A stretch of 64,000 nt of DNA from Klebsiella planticola ATCC 33531 (GTDB taxonomy: Bacteria > Pseudomonadota > Gammaproteobacteria > Enterobacterales > Enterobacteriaceae): positions 1 through 64,000 of the forward strand of contig NZ_JMPP01000055.1 in the NCBI RefSeq assembly GCF_000735435.1. Direction: 5' to 3'. Below the pieces are notes generated by a model that made no database searches, had not been told where the DNA came from, and worked only from the letters and a program-made list of their open reading frames with translations. This document shows positions 63,288 through 64,000 of the stretch, piece by piece; the stretch's first letter is position 1; every line of letters begins with the position of its first letter. The position numbers and the translations under genes are program-made.

Positions 63288-64000
63288 TATTTTGCTCCCT
63301 TCGGCTGAGGATCTTTCTTATCCTTGGCCTCGAATACCAGCGCATTGCTCTTATCATTGAGCGTTTTCAGTACCGGCTGCAGTTCGCGAAGAACCTGATC
63401 CAGTCGCTGCATATCGGCCACCATTTTATTGTATGCCGCCGAGCCAGGCTGGAAGCCCTGCATACTGCGGTTCAGTTCGCGCAGCGTATTCTGCATATCG
63501 CCAGGAAGCTGCTGCATTGACGGGCTTGCCGCTATCTTGTTCAGGCTATCCAGCGTGGTCTGAACGTGCTGCATCGTTTTTTCACTTTGCGCCAGCGTGG
63601 TGGTCGCTTGTTCCAGCAGCGGGTTTATCGGCAGGTTGTTAATCTTATCCAGCGCTTCCATCAGACGCTGCTGGATCTGCGCCAGACCACCGCTGATTGT
63701 TGGAATGATCGGATAGGTTCCAAACTCCTGAATCTTGCCGCGCGGAGGCGCCTTCGGATAGAAGTCGAGATCGATATACAGCGCGCCGGTCACCAGGTTC
63801 CCTGTTTTCAGCGATCCCCGCAAGCCGCGATTAATCAGATCATCAATATGCGTACGGATATTTGGATCGCCGCCGAGCTGACTGATCAGCCGTTCTGGTT
63901 CAATACGGACTTCCACCGGGATGCGGTAGTCTTCATTCAGGTGCTGATACAGTCCTGGAATAAAGAACGGCACTTTCCCGACGGTACCCAGGCGAATTCC
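63287..64000 (-). CDS. pqiB: MCE protein PqiB, C-terminal part
   Basis: This is about the last 237 residues of PqiB; the gene continues beyond the window. Visible are the end of an MCE domain (RLGTVGKVPFFIPGLYQHLN, GSLKTGNLVTGALYIDLDFY) and the long C-terminal helical needle region (ATTTLAQSEKTMQHVQTTLD). PqiB forms a hexameric tunnel across the periplasm. An internal methionine near 63973 is not the true start. Confidence 0.95.
   Translation of the reverse strand, partial: GIRLGTVGKVPFFIPGLYQHLNEDYRIPVEVRIEPERLISQLGGDPNIRTHIDDLINRGLRGSLKTGNLVTGALYIDLDFYPKAPPRGKIQEFGTYPIIPTISGGLAQIQQRLMEALDKINNLPINPLLEQATTTLAQSEKTMQHVQTTLDSLNKIAASPSMQQLPGDMQNTLRELNRSMQGFQPGSAAYNKMVADMQRLDQVLRELQPVLKTLNDKSNALVFEAKDKKDPQPKGAK

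Noticed and set aside
1-64000. CRISPR arrays, insertion sequences, integrases or rRNA genes
   Set aside because: No regularly spaced repeats, no transposase or integrase motifs and no rRNA-like sequence were seen on either strand.

Overview
The window reads as chromosomal DNA of an enterobacterium of the genus Klebsiella, most likely the K. oxytoca complex or a close relative. Two things support this. First, positions 45.7-64.0 kb hold the conserved block yccA-tusE-yccX-rlmI-hspQ-yccU-mgsA-helD-yccF-yccS-sxy-sulA-ompA-matP-lonH-fabA-rmf-pqiC-pqiB in enterobacterial order. Second, positions 3.3-24.5 kb hold one uninterrupted hpx purine-nitrogen cluster, as described for K. oxytoca; in K. pneumoniae the same genes are known to be split among three loci. 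The species call is inference from gene order and protein resemblance, made without a database search.

Layout. 0-3 kb: a REP pair, a phytanoyl-CoA dioxygenase-like gene divergent from an AraC regulator, and a membrane diguanylate cyclase. 3.3-24.5 kb: 22 purine-catabolism genes. guaD deaminates guanine. HpxD/HpxE (Rieske oxygenase and reductase) oxidise hypoxanthine/xanthine to urate. HpxO, HpxT and HpxQ take urate to (S)-allantoin. HpxA racemises allantoin and HpxB opens it to allantoate. HpxK and HpxJ convert allantoate toward oxalurate. HpxX/Y/Z and HpxW finish at oxamate and oxalate with ammonia release. HpxC and the HpxFGHI ABC transporter import substrates. HpxU (RpiR), HpxS (GntR) and HpxR (LysR) are the local regulators. 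Sigma-54 type -24/-12 elements lie before hpxF, hpxW, hpxC, guaD and hpxO, and a weaker one lies before hpxQ. NtrC-like sites lie before hpxF and hpxO, so the cluster looks wired to nitrogen limitation. A dedicated purine permease gene (hpxP) is not in the expected place.

24.5-43.7 kb is accessory DNA. It carries a PerC-like regulator, a DarT/NADAR (DarTG1-like) ADP-ribosylation toxin-antitoxin operon whose toxin has an N-terminal membrane anchor and which includes two small extra genes, and an Fbp-type ferric iron ABC transporter with a Fur-like site. It also carries a GNAT acetyltransferase gene broken by an amber codon, and a same-strand set made of a LuxR regulator, a 23-residue lipoprotein ORF, a membrane protein and a two-domain cell-wall hydrolase. 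An RND efflux operon under a TetR regulator follows, and then a secreted papain-like protease sandwiched between two nearly identical tRNA-Ser(UGA) genes. An orphan oligopeptide-binding protein sits between the second tRNA and yccA.

45.7-64 kb is ordinary core genome. Exceptions are an AraC regulator and a periplasmic YbhB-like protein inserted between yccX and rlmI, and the absence of csgI (yccT) between yccU and mgsA. Well-preserved regulatory sites include the LexA box of sulA and adjoining FadR and FabR sites before fabA.
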